The notes beneath the pieces were generated by a model. The model was not told the origin of the DNA. It saw nothing but the letters and a program-made list of their open reading frames with translations, and did not search any database. Shown here one piece after another: positions 1 through 11,313 of a DNA stretch of 64,000 nucleotides. How positions within the stretch are numbered: position 1 is the first letter of the stretch; each line of letters starts with the position of its first letter. The stretch is from Limanda limanda (Eukaryota > Chordata > Actinopteri > Pleuronectiformes > Pleuronectidae): contig NC_083639.1 in the NCBI RefSeq assembly GCF_963576545.1, positions 15,626,118-15,690,117 on the forward strand, read 5' to 3'. The translations under genes and the position numbers were made by a program.

Positions 1-175
1 AAACACTGGACCGTGTTGCTTCCGCCGGAGTGTCCGTCAACGAGAGGAAACAAGAGCGGAGCGTTCAACCACCAAGCAAAGATATACCGCCACCTACTGG
101 ACATGAGGGGGAACACCACCTCCTGTCTGAGTGAAGCGGCTCAGCTCATGTACTGCAAATATGTTCATAACGTGA
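1..175. other. Left-edge flank, possible decayed repeat
   Basis: No gene is recognisable. The phrase 'gccacctactgg' near 89-100 is common in dispersed non-autonomous DNA transposons of teleosts, so this is probably repeat-derived. An ATG-led frame runs through it only because the adjoining TG repeat lacks stops. Confidence 0.3.
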
Positions 176-177
176 GT

Positions 178-261
<84 letters not shown>

Positions 262-262
262 T

Positions 263-291
<29 letters not shown>
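176..291. repeat. (TG)n microsatellite
   Basis: About 115 bp of nearly pure TG with a few interruptions. The following 'ctatggggaccttgtctg' resembles a fish repeat often found next to CA tracts. Poly-VC or poly-TH frames across it are not genes. Confidence 0.95.
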
Positions 292-293
<2 letters not shown>

Positions 294-391
294 CCCAGGC
301 ATTACTACACACTATGGGGACCTTGTCTGCCTTGTGGAGACACAAAGTAAGTCCTCAAGATGTAAATAATTACATTTTACGGCGAAGACAT

Positions 392-500
392 GTTTAAAGT
401 GTCAGTTTGTAGAGTTTAGTGACATCTAGTGGTGAAGATGGATGTTGCAGCTAATTACCCCTCACCTCACCCACCCCTTCCCAACATGAAAGTTACCACC
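392..500 (+). repeat. Non-autonomous DNA transposon fragment (MITE-like)
   Basis: It begins with TTTAAA followed by a 'cagtttgtagagtttagtgaca' type lead-in and 'ctagtggtgaag', then a C-rich stretch. This layout resembles the 5' end of an abundant teleost MITE. The other end was not found, so it is truncated. The family is assigned from memory. Confidence 0.4.
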
Positions 501-1044
501 AGCAACCCTCTTCACATCTTCTTCCTGTCTGTTTGCAATTTATTTTGAAAAATGAACTTATATACTAACAAGGTGCAATAACTGCCATGCACACTCCATA
601 CAGTTAAAGCCCATGCAACTTTTAACGTGTATAGCCTTAGTTTTGTATGGTTTCGTTTTTGACTCTTAATAATAGCTCTTTTTAACTCGCTTTTATTTTA
701 TTTTTTCTTTATTCTTGTCCAACACCTTTTACTGGAGACCCTTTGTTAAATGTGTATGACAAATAAAACTTGAAACTTTGTACACCATTACACCACTGCA
801 CCATTACACCAAATACAGTATACATTATGCTGGTTTCTGATTAAATCAAACTGAATCAGATTGATGGTCCAGCATAATAATATCCGACCAAAAGACAGAT
901 ATTTGATAGACGAATGAGGAGTCACTGTTAGGGTGCAGGTTCATTATTTCTGTGTAGGACTGAAAAGTTAATGATAACCAGCCTGACTTACTTAACTGAC
1001 TCCACTATGCAGTCTGGGCATGTGTCTCTACCAGAGAAGACACA
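501..1044. repeat. Flank with LINE 3'-tail-like segment (about 640-780)
   Basis: The stretch ending 'tgtatgacaaataaaac' (about 745-775) resembles the 3' end of 5'-truncated teleost LINE copies. The rest (780-1044) is unique AT-rich sequence and presumably holds the proximal promoter and 5'UTR of the transporter gene. No TATA box could be assigned. Confidence 0.3.
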
Positions 1045-1068
1045 ATGGAATCCTTTCTACGGCTACTG
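1045..1068 (+). CDS. slc2a11: slc2a11 coding exon 1
   Basis: Residues 1-8 (M-E-S-F-L-R-L-L), donor gtgaga, phase 0. This start was chosen because the next exon opens directly into helix 1 in the same phase, and human GLUT11 also has a very short cytosolic N-terminus. It is the least certain exon. Confidence 0.75.
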
Positions 1069-4000
1069 GTGAGATATTACTCAACTCTTCTCCATTTCCT
1101 GAATAGTACTATAATTGTCACATATATGTATATGTAGATACTTTCAATTGACATTTTAAAAAGTGAGAACAATTTATATTTTTGTCAGAGTGTTTTATAA
1201 ACCAAACAATTCTATTGTGTCCTGTATGTTTCCTGTATGCTTGTGTCCTGTATGCTCTGTAGCTCTGACTGATCTTCAGAGCAAACACCAAAAAAAAGTA
1301 ACACAGGTGGTTTTGAAACAGGCAAAATCCGTTTTTGAGTTTGGCTGGGCTGGCCTCCGTTTTTAGCTGAATCATTGCACCTTGAGCCGCTTACAAAATA
1401 ACACATGTTCCAAAACAGCTGTGATTTCATCATGTTACGTCAGTTTATCAGTTATTGTTATATATGATCAGACTTATACGTACCGAGTCGTTCCTATATC
1501 AGGCCAAAACACAGTTACTCTCTTATATATATATTATTAATGATGTTGACAGTATTATTCTAACTATTACATTTGAAAGCTACATATCAGTATCAAGTAT
1601 AGGCTACAGCACTATGGTTACTAGGTTCTAACATTTTTTGTATTAAACTAGTATAACACTAATATCACCATAGTGGGATAAATTCTTATTTGATCTAATT
1701 TTCTCTTCTCTTCTCTTCTCTTCTCTTCTCTTCTCTTCTCTTCTCTTCTCTTCTCTTCTCTTCTCTTCTCTTCTCTTCTCTTCTCTTCTCTTCTCTTCTC
1801 TTCTCTTACCTTTTTCTTCTCTCATCTTGTCTTATCTTATCTTATCATGTCTTATCTTATCTTAACAACCATAACTTTAACACCTAGCATAGCAGCTTAA
1901 CGGCCCCAGAGAACAGGCCACTTGGATTAAGTGGGGGGTGTTTTTAAATCAGTACCCAAACTGATCTTATTTCCATGTTTAATCACCACTGTGACCTGCT
2001 GTATTTGTGATCCCCTGTAGACTCGTGGCAATGGTTTTTTGCTCATCATTATTCTGGGAGCTGGAGGAAGTTTTCAGTCTGGTTACCACTTGTCTGATTT
2101 AAGTTCTCCCTCACCGGTGAGCTGCATCCATCACACACATATTTTCTTTTCACTCTGTGGTTTCTAACTGCAGGTTACAATCCTCCACAATTTTACCCCC
2201 CAGCATCAGTTGTCATCTCTCCCTGAGCTCGGGGCTACAAACTGTTGCTTCCTTGTTTCTTCCTCTCTGCAGTTTATACAGCGCTTCATCAACAGCAGCT
2301 GGTATGACAGATATGATGACCCTCCGCCTGCTCAGACCGTCACCATCATATGGTCCCTCATCGTCTCCTTGTATGCTGTCGGGGGACTCTGTGGTGCTGT
2401 CTCTGTCAAATTCATCTCAGGCAGGCTGGGGAGGTGAGTAAGAGAGAGTTAATGCAGCATGTAGTTGTCTTTTTGACTGTCCTTATGAGACATGAAGGGT
2501 GTGTGCTCCCTCATCAGAAAAACGGCAGTGATCTTCAACAGCCTCCTTTCCATGGTTGCAGCAGGGATCATGCTGACAAGCAAAATTGCCAATTCCTTTG
2601 AAATGATCATTGTGGCAAGGATCCTGTACGGCTTCTCATCGGGTAAGAAAACAGGATATACTCTGTCACAAGCATGTCAAACTGTATTAATATGCAACAG
2701 TGCAGTGTCTGTTTAAACCTGCCTGTTTGGATTGGGCTGTTGTCCTGTGTTAATGTTCTGCAGCGCCTTCAGAATTATTTCTTGTCATTAGGGAGTTCTC
2801 CTCAAACAGTTCTAAAACATACTGTCACTTTGTATTGTTTGTGTGCTGGACATTGTGTGCAAAGCTTTTTTATATGCAGACTATGGTCCAGAATAAAGTT
2901 AGAAAATCTTGTGGTCCTTCTACCTAGTTTATCTGCAATAAAGATCAGTGAAATACATTACATGTCGGTTATTTCAGTCTGTTCAGCATCCGAAACAATC
3001 TTCGGACCCAAGCTCACAACTTTTCAAAATAGAAGCTCTGTAATTTAGCTTTAAAGAAATTAAACAAATGGAGTGCTTTCATTATGAAGACGAAACAAGA
3101 AGTTATTCTATGAATGTTGCTGCCATGAAAGAGATCAGCACCTTTGACTCCCATGAATGTCTGTGTCAGTCCGATATGAAGAAATCTACAATAATTAGAA
3201 TGTCAAAATTACTTTTTGGAATTAGTAGGCAGATTATGTTTTTGCCTGTTTATCCAAATGTTTTAATTTTCTTGCAGGTTTGGGAGTGAGCTTACATGTG
3301 ATGTACCTCGGAGAGATCGCTCCTAGAAAGATTAGAGGCATAGTAACTCTCACCTCAGCAACCTTCTCGTCACTTGGCAAACTCACAGGACAGTTTTTTG
3401 GATTAAGGTACATTATTGTGAATTTGTGTTAGATGTCAAAATGTGTGGATGAAAAGCTAAACTTGCACTACAGCTACGAACAGAACATACAGTCGCTTCT
3501 GGATGATATCATCTCCAGACCAGATGGGAAGTATCCTCCTTCAGGTCTGTCCACAGACAGTCTGTGGGGTCAGAGCTGTGGCTGTGTCATGTGCTTCACC
3601 ATGTGGACGGTTATCCACATTAATAAAATGTCGCTGAGTTCTGACTAAAGTTCCTTGGATTCCTTGGTGCGAGCCTTTCTACACTGTCAGTTCAGTTCAG
3701 TATACGCAGGTAGACTTAGTCCAGCATATAAACTTCCTGAAGCCACATTAAGTGGGTTGTGCAAAAGGGGCTGCTTCAAACCAGTGTTAGAAAAGGTAAA
3801 AAGGTTTAATTTTCTATAGTTAAGACAAATAAATTAATTTTATTTATGTTTTTTCAGTGAGATCCTCGGACGTGAGGAGCTGTGGAACATCTACCTCAGC
3901 GTCCCTGCAGTTTTCTCTCTGGTTAATATCATGGCGCTGCCTTTTCTTCCAGACGCTCCCAGATATTTACTTATTGAGAAAGGTGATGATAAGGCATGCA

Positions 4001-6640
4001 AAAAAGGTTGGTATGTTTCCCTATAGTTTTAGAGTACCTGACCAAACAGGCTATCTATCAATGTGGGAGTGTGTGCCTCCCGAGGTAGAGCGGGTTACCA
4101 ACTAACCAGATGTTCCGTAGTTTGATCAATGTCTAATACAGAAGACGTTTAGTTAGTCTATATTTCACCAACTTTTGTATCTTGAGCAAGGTAGAACATT
4201 TTTTGTACTCTTTTTTTAATCCAGCCCTCGAGAGCCTGTGGGGTCCAGCTGACTACAAAGAGGAGATGGATGAGATGTTGACAGAGCAGGCTGCCATGGA
4301 AGCCGCTCCACCAAAGAGCCCCCTGCAGCTGCTGAGTGACAGGACGGTCCGCTGGCAGCTCATCTCCATGTCCGTCATCTACACCTGCAACCAGCTGTCC
4401 GGCATGTCTGCTGTGAGCATGGCACTTAGATTGGCCATTTTACGATCGATAAAGTTTATAGCCTTGAAGAGATCGAAGAGAGCTTCTTCTTTTTACAATC
4501 TATATTATTAACATAACTTCATCCATTTATATACAGATGATACATTATTGTATTGTACTGCTGAGCTACTGTGGAGAACCTGCATCCCATGTGCTGTGGG
4601 ATATTCATGGCTACACTCTGCACTCCCTTGGGAAATCAAATCCATGGTTTCCTGCCATTTAGCTTCATCTTCTTTAACTTGATTTAAATTACTTTATATT
4701 TTGTATTTTTATGCATCATATCTATATACTGTGTTAATTTATTCATTATAGCTGTATTTACTTGTATCCTGTCACTCAACCTCATTGTAAATGAGGGCCT
4801 CCCTAAATTATATAAAGGTTGATTGAAAAAATAATAATCCGTGCTTCTCTTCCTCACAGATCAGCACCTTCTCCTTTGACATCTTCTTGGAGGCGGGGAT
4901 ACCGGCAGACAAGATCCGCTACGTCAGTCTTGGTCTCGCAGTTTGTGAGATCATCACCTCAATCTCCTGTGTGAGTCACTCTCTCAGTATGTGTGTGATC
5001 ATGCTGACTGTAACCCCTGTCTGTGCATTCACAAATATATATTCACATTTTCCACCTATTCCCTCTTAGGGTCTGATCATTGAGCGCACAGGGAGGAGGC
5101 CGTTGCTGTGGGGGGGCTATGGAGTCTTGTCGGCCTGCTTGGTGTTTGTTACTATCACAATGAACCTGCAGGTAAACCTCTCACCTCAGATTCTGATCCA
5201 GATGAGGGAATAGAAGATGCTCAATGTGTTTTAAAAGGCACACATCAGACACATTGTAGAAAAATCCATGACCACGTGTCAAACTATGCAGACGATGATA
5301 CAATGAAGGTGAACAGAATCTTTGTGCTGCTCATAGTGTGAAAAAAATTAACTTAAACAAACTACAAAATGTTTTCACAAAAACTCTTGATAATGCCCAG
5401 ATGTCACTGTTAACAGTTTTAAAGGGTAAAATACTCTCCACCAAAGTAAGAGCAGAAAACAACCCATATTAATTTTCCATTGTTCTCCATTGTCCTGGGC
5501 TTAGGATAGAAACCGCAGGAAAACTACACATTTACAGTACAAAACCTCAGCAGATAAAATTGAAATTATGGTTTTTGAATGCTGTTTGAAGAATATACTG
5601 CCATTAAACCTTAAACTGACCTACTCACATATAGGCAAAATGTATATTAGTTTTGATATCAGCGATGTAATAATTTCTCTAAAACATATTAATCTAGAAT
5701 TTTTTATATATATTCACATACATAAGTTTGTATTTCATCCAGAAGTCCAGTTACTGGGTTCCTTACGTTACTGCTGGTTTGATCTTCATCTTCATCATCT
5801 TCTTTTGTGGAGGACCTGGTACGTGCTTTACAGTGTTGAAAATAAAAACTAAATTCAGGGCCTCAGACACTGAACCCTGTCCGCTCTGTGGTTCTGCTTC
5901 CTCCAGGGGGAGCGACAGCGACTCTCAACAGTGAGTTGTTTATCCAGTCCAATCGAGTGGCAGCGCTTGTCCTCATGGGAATCCAGCGCTGGTCTATTTT
6001 CGCTGTGATGGGTTTCGTCTTTCCATTCCTCATTGTGAGTACAACCTGACATCAAACCACACAAATATACAAGTCACTGTGTGAAGAAAAAAGGAATTTC
6101 ATGCAGAGAAAGGAAAAATAACTTGTGCATACAGATACACTTGAGGTCAATCCATTATTGGTATAGGATGCATTTGTCATATAAAAGCAAGTAGTATTCA
6201 AACCAATATATAGGTGTGGCCCAAGCGACCACAGACATACATCTGCACTTGTTTACATAGAAATAAAAATCTGGGCGAACACAAGTTCAATGACAACAAT
6301 AACAATTTATATTTCTACTATGAGAGCTCCTGGCTAAGACCCCTTGAGACAGTGCAACATACAAGGCATAATAATGTTGCTTTTAGGAATCAATTGAGTT
6401 GTTTCCTTGTGAACATGAACCTCATTGTGACGCTTTTCTCTTCCTGTGTCCCAGAACACCCTCCACTCTTACTGCTTTGTGCTGTTCGCCTGCGTGTGCC
6501 TGCTGGGTTGTCTCTTTATCTTCTTCGTCCTGCCTGAGACCAAAGGAAAGACCCTGCTGGAGATCTCTGAGGAGTTTGAAGCCATCACTGTCTGTAGGAA
6601 ATCCTTCGTAGGAAAGAAAAGTGTGGAGACCAGGTTATAA
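1045..6640 (+). CDS. slc2a11: GLUT11-type facilitative sugar transporter, 12 exons, complete
   Basis: A major facilitator superfamily transporter predicted to move hexose-type substrates across the plasma membrane. Coding exons: 1045-1068, 2021-2116, 2273-2433, 2518-2642, 3278-3407, 3858-4006, 4225-4412, 4860-4970, 5070-5171, 5743-5818, 5907-6034, 6455-6640. All introns are GT-AG and phases join to 1,476 nt, 491 residues, close to human GLUT11. Visible motifs are GRLGRK (90-95), YLGEIAPRKIRG (145-156), PDAPRYLL (210-217), NQLSG (284-288), ERTGRR (333-338) and PETKG (457-461). Twelve membrane helices are expected. N47 (N-S-S) in the first outer loop is a likely glycosylation site. Odd points are N for the first Q of the helix-7 QQLSG motif and no tryptophan in the helix-10 GPG segment, as in class II GLUTs. 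Teleosts carry several slc2a11 paralogues, and which one this is was not settled. Confidence 0.92.
1665..1866 (+). repeat. LINE-tail remnant with (TTCTC)n and TTATC-type repeats
   Basis: 'caccatagtgggataaatt' (1669-1687) resembles the 3' end of teleost LINE copies. It is followed by about 21 perfect TTCTC units (1701-1806) and a looser TCTTATCTTATC run (1827-1865). The whole lies in intron 1 of slc2a11. Confidence 0.75.
2021..2116 (+). CDS. slc2a11: slc2a11 coding exon 2
   Basis: Residues 9-40, helix 1. It contains the GGSFQSGYHLS segment, which matches the GGTFQFGYN region of GLUT11. Phase 0 on both sides. Confidence 0.88.
2273..2433 (+). CDS. slc2a11: slc2a11 coding exon 3
   Basis: Residues 41-93 plus two bases of codon 94. 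It encodes the first exofacial loop with the N47 sequon, and helix 2 with WSLIVSLYAVGGLCGA, nearly identical to the GLUT11 segment. It ends in the GRLGR loop motif. Confidence 0.93.
2518..2642 (+). CDS. slc2a11: slc2a11 coding exon 4
   Basis: Residues 94-135 plus one base, helices 3 and 4 (SFEMIIVARILYGFSSG). The acceptor 'ctcatcag' was chosen because it restores R-K after the GRLG of exon 3. An in-frame-looking upstream ATG at 2492 lies in the intron. Confidence 0.9.
3278..3407 (+). CDS. slc2a11: slc2a11 coding exon 5
   Basis: Residues 136-178. It carries the family signature YLGEIAPRKIRG and helix 5, and ends in GQFFGLR. Confidence 0.93.
3858..4006 (+). CDS. slc2a11: slc2a11 coding exon 6
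   Basis: Residues 179-228. ILGREELWNIYLSVPA is followed by helix 6 and PDAPRYLL (family usual PESPRYLL). An internal 'aaaggtgatg' GT at about 3982 was passed over because the protein similarity continues to the GT at 4007. Confidence 0.9.
4225..4412 (+). CDS. slc2a11: slc2a11 coding exon 7
   Basis: Residues 229-291, the large central cytosolic loop (acidic, DYKEEMDEM) and helix 7 with YTCNQLSGMSA. It ends in phase 0. Confidence 0.93.
4520..4835 (+). repeat. LINE 3'-tail-like repeat in slc2a11 intron 7
   Basis: The end 'cattgtaaatgagggcc' followed shortly by 'tataaaggttgattga' (about 4783-4826) matches the usual end of a dispersed teleost LINE copy. The upstream part is AT-rich and too decayed to delimit exactly. 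Confidence 0.45.
4860..4970 (+). CDS. slc2a11: slc2a11 coding exon 8
   Basis: Residues 292-328. The ISTFSFDIFLEAGIPADKIR stretch and helix 8 match GLUT11 in order and spacing. Confidence 0.93.
5070..5171 (+). CDS. slc2a11: slc2a11 coding exon 9
   Basis: Residues 329-362. It contains the second GRR loop motif (ERTGRRPLL) and helix 9. Phase 0 on both sides. Confidence 0.93.
5743..5818 (+). CDS. slc2a11: slc2a11 coding exon 10
   Basis: Residues 363-387 plus one base. SSYWVPYVTAG is followed by a run of I and F residues forming the start of helix 10, and the exon ends at CGGPG. Confidence 0.9.
5907..6034 (+). CDS. slc2a11: slc2a11 coding exon 11
   Basis: Residues 388-430. GGATATLNSELF followed by QSNRVAA corresponds to the family's helix-10/11 ELF..RPAA region, then helix 11 (GFVFPFLI). 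Confidence 0.92.
6455..6640 (+). CDS. slc2a11: slc2a11 coding exon 12 and stop
   Basis: Residues 431-491 and TAA. Helix 12, then PETKGKTLLEISEEF and a short basic cytosolic tail. Confidence 0.95.
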   Translation, partial: NTLHSYCFVLFACVCLLGCLFIFFVLPETKGKTLLEISEEFEAITVCRKSFVGKKSVETRL

Positions 6641-6829
6641 TACAGAGCAGATGCAAGTAGCTACAGACTGTTGAGATGCAAGAGTTTGACTTTTTGTTGC
6701 ACACAAATGGGTTTAACTATATGATAAACATTACTAATGCATCTTTATTGCACAGCTTAACGGCTTCTGTCCCGAGGGAGGATTTTTACTTGTGATTCGT
6801 CTCACTCTTGCAGAGCCAACTTTAACTGA

Positions 6830-6835
6830 AATAAA
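6830..6835 (+). terminator. slc2a11: slc2a11 polyadenylation signal AATAAA
   Basis: This canonical hexamer lies 190 bp after the stop codon. No earlier AATAAA is seen in the 3'UTR. Confidence 0.65.
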
Positions 6836-6859
6836 CAGGTATTACGTAATAGACACATG

Positions 6860-8603
6860 CCTAAGAGGATTTTGTATTCCAAAAAGATGAAACTGAAGCA
6901 ATTGCATTAGTTTACTTGACATTACAAATTTGTATTTATGAAACGTCATAAATGAGGAAATTACTCTGCCTACAGAGGGTGAAGAAAGACGTGTAATTTT
7001 TAGTGTTAACTATATTAAAACAATCAGGAAAGCTCAATTTCTGTCCAGTCTTCATTCTTATTTTTAACATTTTAACACAACTCACCAAAGAACAAACAAA
7101 AACAATAACAAGTTGACATAATCTGCCAGGGATTTTCACTGAGCGACAGAACGGCTTTAATGCGTCGGCCGACTCGCCTGTGTTCTCGTCACCAACTTGC
7201 TTAGCCTTAGACTGAGCCATTGAAATTGGTTTTGCCGTGTAAAATAATCTCAAATCCAAATGGCATTATGCAATTTACGATAAATATTAAGACAAAGAAA
7301 AGGATGCAGATTGCTTGTAGCTCTGCTGCATTTTATTTATTTTCCTTGCTTTGCCGAAAAACAGAATAAAATAAAAATGTATGAAAATAAAATTAATTAG
7401 TTAAACAAACTTCTAGAATTTTTTTTACAAAAAAATCAAAAAGATATACATGTAATTTTATGAAAGTCAACTTGAACATATCACTCTTTTTGTTCCTAAC
7501 TCCGAAACTTCTCCGTCAACACTCGTCTTCTTCACTCCCTTTCCTACCCCTGACCCGCCAACAAACCAGCCAATGAGAGCCTGTCATCCCATACAACCCC
7601 ACAGCCATTGGTTAGAACTGTCACATGCCCCATCCCGACTTGTTCGCTGAGCTTCAGGACATCTCAATGCTTATTTAACAAGGTGTACTTAGCTGAACAT
7701 AAGTCATAACAAACACATAGCAGTCAAACAGGAACATAAACCTATCTAACAGGCCATTACACTAATAAAAGGATTTTCTCTACTTTTACAAAAAATATAT
7801 TAAATTTATAATTGCCTGCTGCACATCTACCCCTGGACCAGCCTTTCCTCCCTCATCAATGTGAATGCTGCAAACCTCGGCCTGCGAGTCCTCCTCACCT
7901 CCCTGTTGGCTCTTTGAGTAGCTGCCTGCCTATAATGATGTACATTTAAACCTTTGAAGTTTTCCTCTTCCTTATCACTGGCTGGCAGCTGCAGGAAGCT
8001 ATGGGGTCTTCATTAGCAGCTAAATCCACCAGGCCCACAGTTCAGCGTTGTGGGGATGTGAGCTGTGATTGGCCGTATCTTGGTTGTGATGATCATTCTG
8101 TCGACTAGAGGAGGACCAACTGAACGATTAACTGTAGGAAGCAGCATGAATAATGTGGTGCTGCAAACCTGGTGATTCCCTTCATACACTCTGTGTTTTT
8201 ATGGGAAATATAAATGTGTATATTATGGTAATATAAATATATTTTCATCCACCTTAACACCTTCTGATGACAATGATGTGTAACTGACATTCTGTTGTGT
8301 AGTGTTACTGTGTTAACATGCAGGGGTCTCTGTGGGTTTGGTTAAGAGCTGTAATGGCAAAGTGACACCAGAAGATGGCGATGTGACAACACGGATCAGA
8401 AAGAAGCAGACATTAATGTAAACAGTGACCATGGCCTGTTTGCAACCAGAGAGAAATCATTAAAATTCACAAATATCAAAGTTCATGGAACATTTTAACT
8501 AATTTCACTGTTGTTAAGTGCATTTAAACTTTCATTACAAAATACACAGCGTTTTTCTGGCTTTCCATTAGTATTATGTCAAATTCTATCAATTTCTCAA
8601 AAC
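6860..8603. other. Intergenic, no gene seen
   Basis: AT-rich unique sequence between the slc2a11 3' end and the minisatellite. Two CCAAT-like motifs (about 7570 and 7607) lie in a GC-richer patch with no adjoining exon. Confidence 0.5.
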
Positions 8604-9595
8604 GTTTTTCATGCCGCTTTTTAACGGCAGAAAAGTTGTCCTTTTTAATGCTGCTTTTTAACGGCAGAAAAGTTGTCCGTTTTCATGCCGCTTTTTAACG
8701 GCAGAAAAGTTGTCCGTTTTCATACCGCTTTTTTCTGACGGCAGAAAAGTTGTCCGTTTTCATGCCGCTTTTTAACGGCAGCAAAGTTGTCCTTTTTAAT
8801 GCTGCTTTTTAACGGCAGAAAAGTTGTCCGTTTTCATGCCGCTTTTTAACGGCAGAAAAGTTGTCAGTTTTTATGCCGCTTTTTAACGGCTGAAAAGTTG
8901 TCCGTTTTCATCCCTCTTTTTTAACGGCAGAAAAGTTGTCCGTTTTCATGCCGCTTTTTAACGGCAGAAAAGTTGTCCGTTTTCATGCCGCTTTTTAACG
9001 GCAGAAAAGTTGTCCTTTTTAATGCTGCTTTTTACCGGCAGAAAAGTTGTCCGTTTTCATCCCTCTTTTTTAACGGCAGAAAAGTTGTCCGTTTTTATGC
9101 CGCTTTTTAACGGCAGAAAAGTTGTCCGTTTTCATGCCGCTTTTTAACGGCAGAAAAGTTGTCTGTTTTCATGCCGCTTTTTAACGGCAGAAAAGTTGTC
9201 CTTTTTAATGCTGCTTTTTAACGGCAGAAAAGTTCTCCGTTTTCATCCCTCTTTTTTAACGGCAGAAAAGTTGTCCGTTTTTATGCCGCTTTTTAACGGC
9301 AGAAAAGTTGTCCGTTTTCATGCCGCTTTTTAACGGCAGAAAGTTGTCCGTTTTCATGCCGCTTTTTAACGGCAGAAAAGTTGTCCGATTTCATGCCGCT
9401 TTTTAACGGCAGAAAAGTTGTCCGTTTTCATGCCGCTTTTTAACGGCAGAAAAGTTGTCCGTTTTAATGCCGCTTTTTAACGACAGAAAAGTTGTCCTTT
9501 TTAATGCTGCTTTTTAACGGCAGAAAAGTTGTCCGTTTTCATCCCTTTTTTTTAACGGCAGAAAAGTTGTCCGTTTTCATGCCGCTTTTTAACGG
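8604..9595 (+). repeat. 37-bp minisatellite, about 27 units
   Basis: The consensus unit reads roughly TTTTCATGCCGCTTTT then TAACGGCAGAAAAG then TTGTCCG. Each typical unit contains the inverted pair TGCCG...CGGCA around an 8-base AT-rich spacer. Variant units (AATGCTG, CATCCCTC and TATGCCG forms) recur in ordered patterns, so part of the array grew by multi-unit duplication. Confidence 0.95.
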
Positions 9596-9599
9596 AATT

Positions 9600-9830
9600 T
9601 AAATTCACTAGCTCCAGATTTTTTTTATCTGAACTTTTCATCCTCATCATGGAAAGTGTTAAAAATTGCCCCTTTCTCGCCATGTTAAAGGAAGTTCAAA
9701 ATGAAATGGGTTCTTTCCTTTTCTCATCCTTTCACCAAGTTTCAAGGACATCCATCCAGTAGTTTTGCGTAATCCTGCTGACTAACAAACAAATTCAAAT
9801 GAAGGCATATAACCTCCTGAGTTAATAGAC
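9600..9830 (+). repeat. Dispersed repeat, plus orientation (probable LINE 3' part)
   Basis: The text 'catccagtagttttgcg' followed by 'taatcctgctgactaac' and ending 'ataacctcctgag' is a common teleost intronic repeat. A second copy lies in opposite orientation at 21948-22115. The class assignment is from memory. Confidence 0.55.
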
Positions 9831-11165
9831 TCTCCCCACAGTTTATAAATGCATTCAGGCCTCTGTTTGCACCACTTGACAGCTTGAACTGGCTTGAACG
9901 ACCACTTGAACATTGATTGAAAAGTTGAAAACCCTGCTGAGGGGGATCTACCTGCAGGCTGGAGTCAGGTCATCAGACTCCATCTGACCTGGTTTGACAG
10001 ACTGTGTTGAGATGAGGCCAGAAATGTGTCAGACCCCATGTGTGAATGACGCTTTCTCTCCTCTCTGTTTGGACATGTTTGGTTACATTTAGCTTTTGTT
10101 CACAGCAGCACCCTATTGTTCAGCTTGACTTTATTGTGGTACTTTTTATTGGTCTTTTAGTCAGTAAAAATGCTTTACATAGTTTCTCCTATATGTGGCC
10201 TCCTCCACTTGTTGTTGAAATCATTGTAACACTGTGAAGTTATGATCTTGACCACATTGTTCGCTTGTTTTTTTTGTTTGAATGCCTCATAGATGTGGCC
10301 TGACATAAAGAACCTCTTTGCAAATCAGTATGGATATATGCTAAAGTAAAACCTTTGCTGAATAAACTTATCAACTAAACATCTTCATAATGTCTATTTC
10401 CTCCAAAAACTGCAGGTCTTGGAAATTCAGGGAAAAATGTGTTGCTGTAAAATCAACATCACAGTCTCACTATGCCTCGTTTCCAGCTGCAGGACTAATT
10501 GATCCATCCATCACTTCTGCTAAACAGACGGTCAGAGAGAGGTGGGAGGAGAGAGGGAGAAAGATGAAAAGACTGGGAATAAGTGAATAAACACAACAGA
10601 CACAAATGTCCTGGATTAAATGCTGCTAGCTGCGGGGGTTGTGTACAGGTGACACAGAACGGACCCCTCTTGGGACCTGAGCCTGTGAATGACGTACTGC
10701 CAGGAGGGAAGGCGAGAGCTGTATCATGAACCAGATGGAGCCTGGTACACCCAGCAGATTAACCCAAACCTGGCAGGATCTCACCACGTGTCAGAAACAT
10801 TGCAAATGCTGTCATTTCCTCTCACTGTGGCTGAAGGACAACAATCAGGCCAAATAAAGTCTTCTACAGATGTATTATCCATTCTAACTAATAGCTGATT
10901 GTGTATCCTACTTATCTACTTAATTACTCTAGTAAAACTTTGCAAAAACTTGAGGATAAGCCTATTGAAACAGGGATTAGACTGAGAAGTGAAGCTGAAT
11001 CGGATACAAATTGATGACCGGTCACATTGAGGAAGGAGGAAGGGCAGAGGCCACGATTAAGTGGGTGAGAATGCATTTTGAGATTAGTGGGTATAAAGGT
11101 CTGTCATTCTAATACTGTTCACAGCTACTTAACTGTCTTTCACTGTCCTTCCTCTATGCAGACGA
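9831..11165. other. Intergenic, no gene seen
   Basis: Unique sequence. Short frames (10046-10237, 10390-10590, 10689-10898) show no family similarity, and no splice-linked extension was found. Confidence 0.5.
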
Positions 11166-11313
11166 GGGGAGAGGAGAGGAGAGGAGAGGAGAGGAGAGGA
11201 GAGGAGAGGAGAGGAGAGGAGAGGAGAGGAGAGGAGAGGAGAGGAGAGGAGAGGAGAGGAGAGGAGAGGAGAGGAGAGGAGAGGAGAGGAGAGGAGAGGA
11301 GAGGAGAGGAGAG
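11166..11313. repeat. (GGAGA)n pentanucleotide repeat
   Basis: About 29 almost perfect units, all purine on the + strand. All three frames are open on both strands, which explains the spurious low-complexity frames here. Confidence 0.97.
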
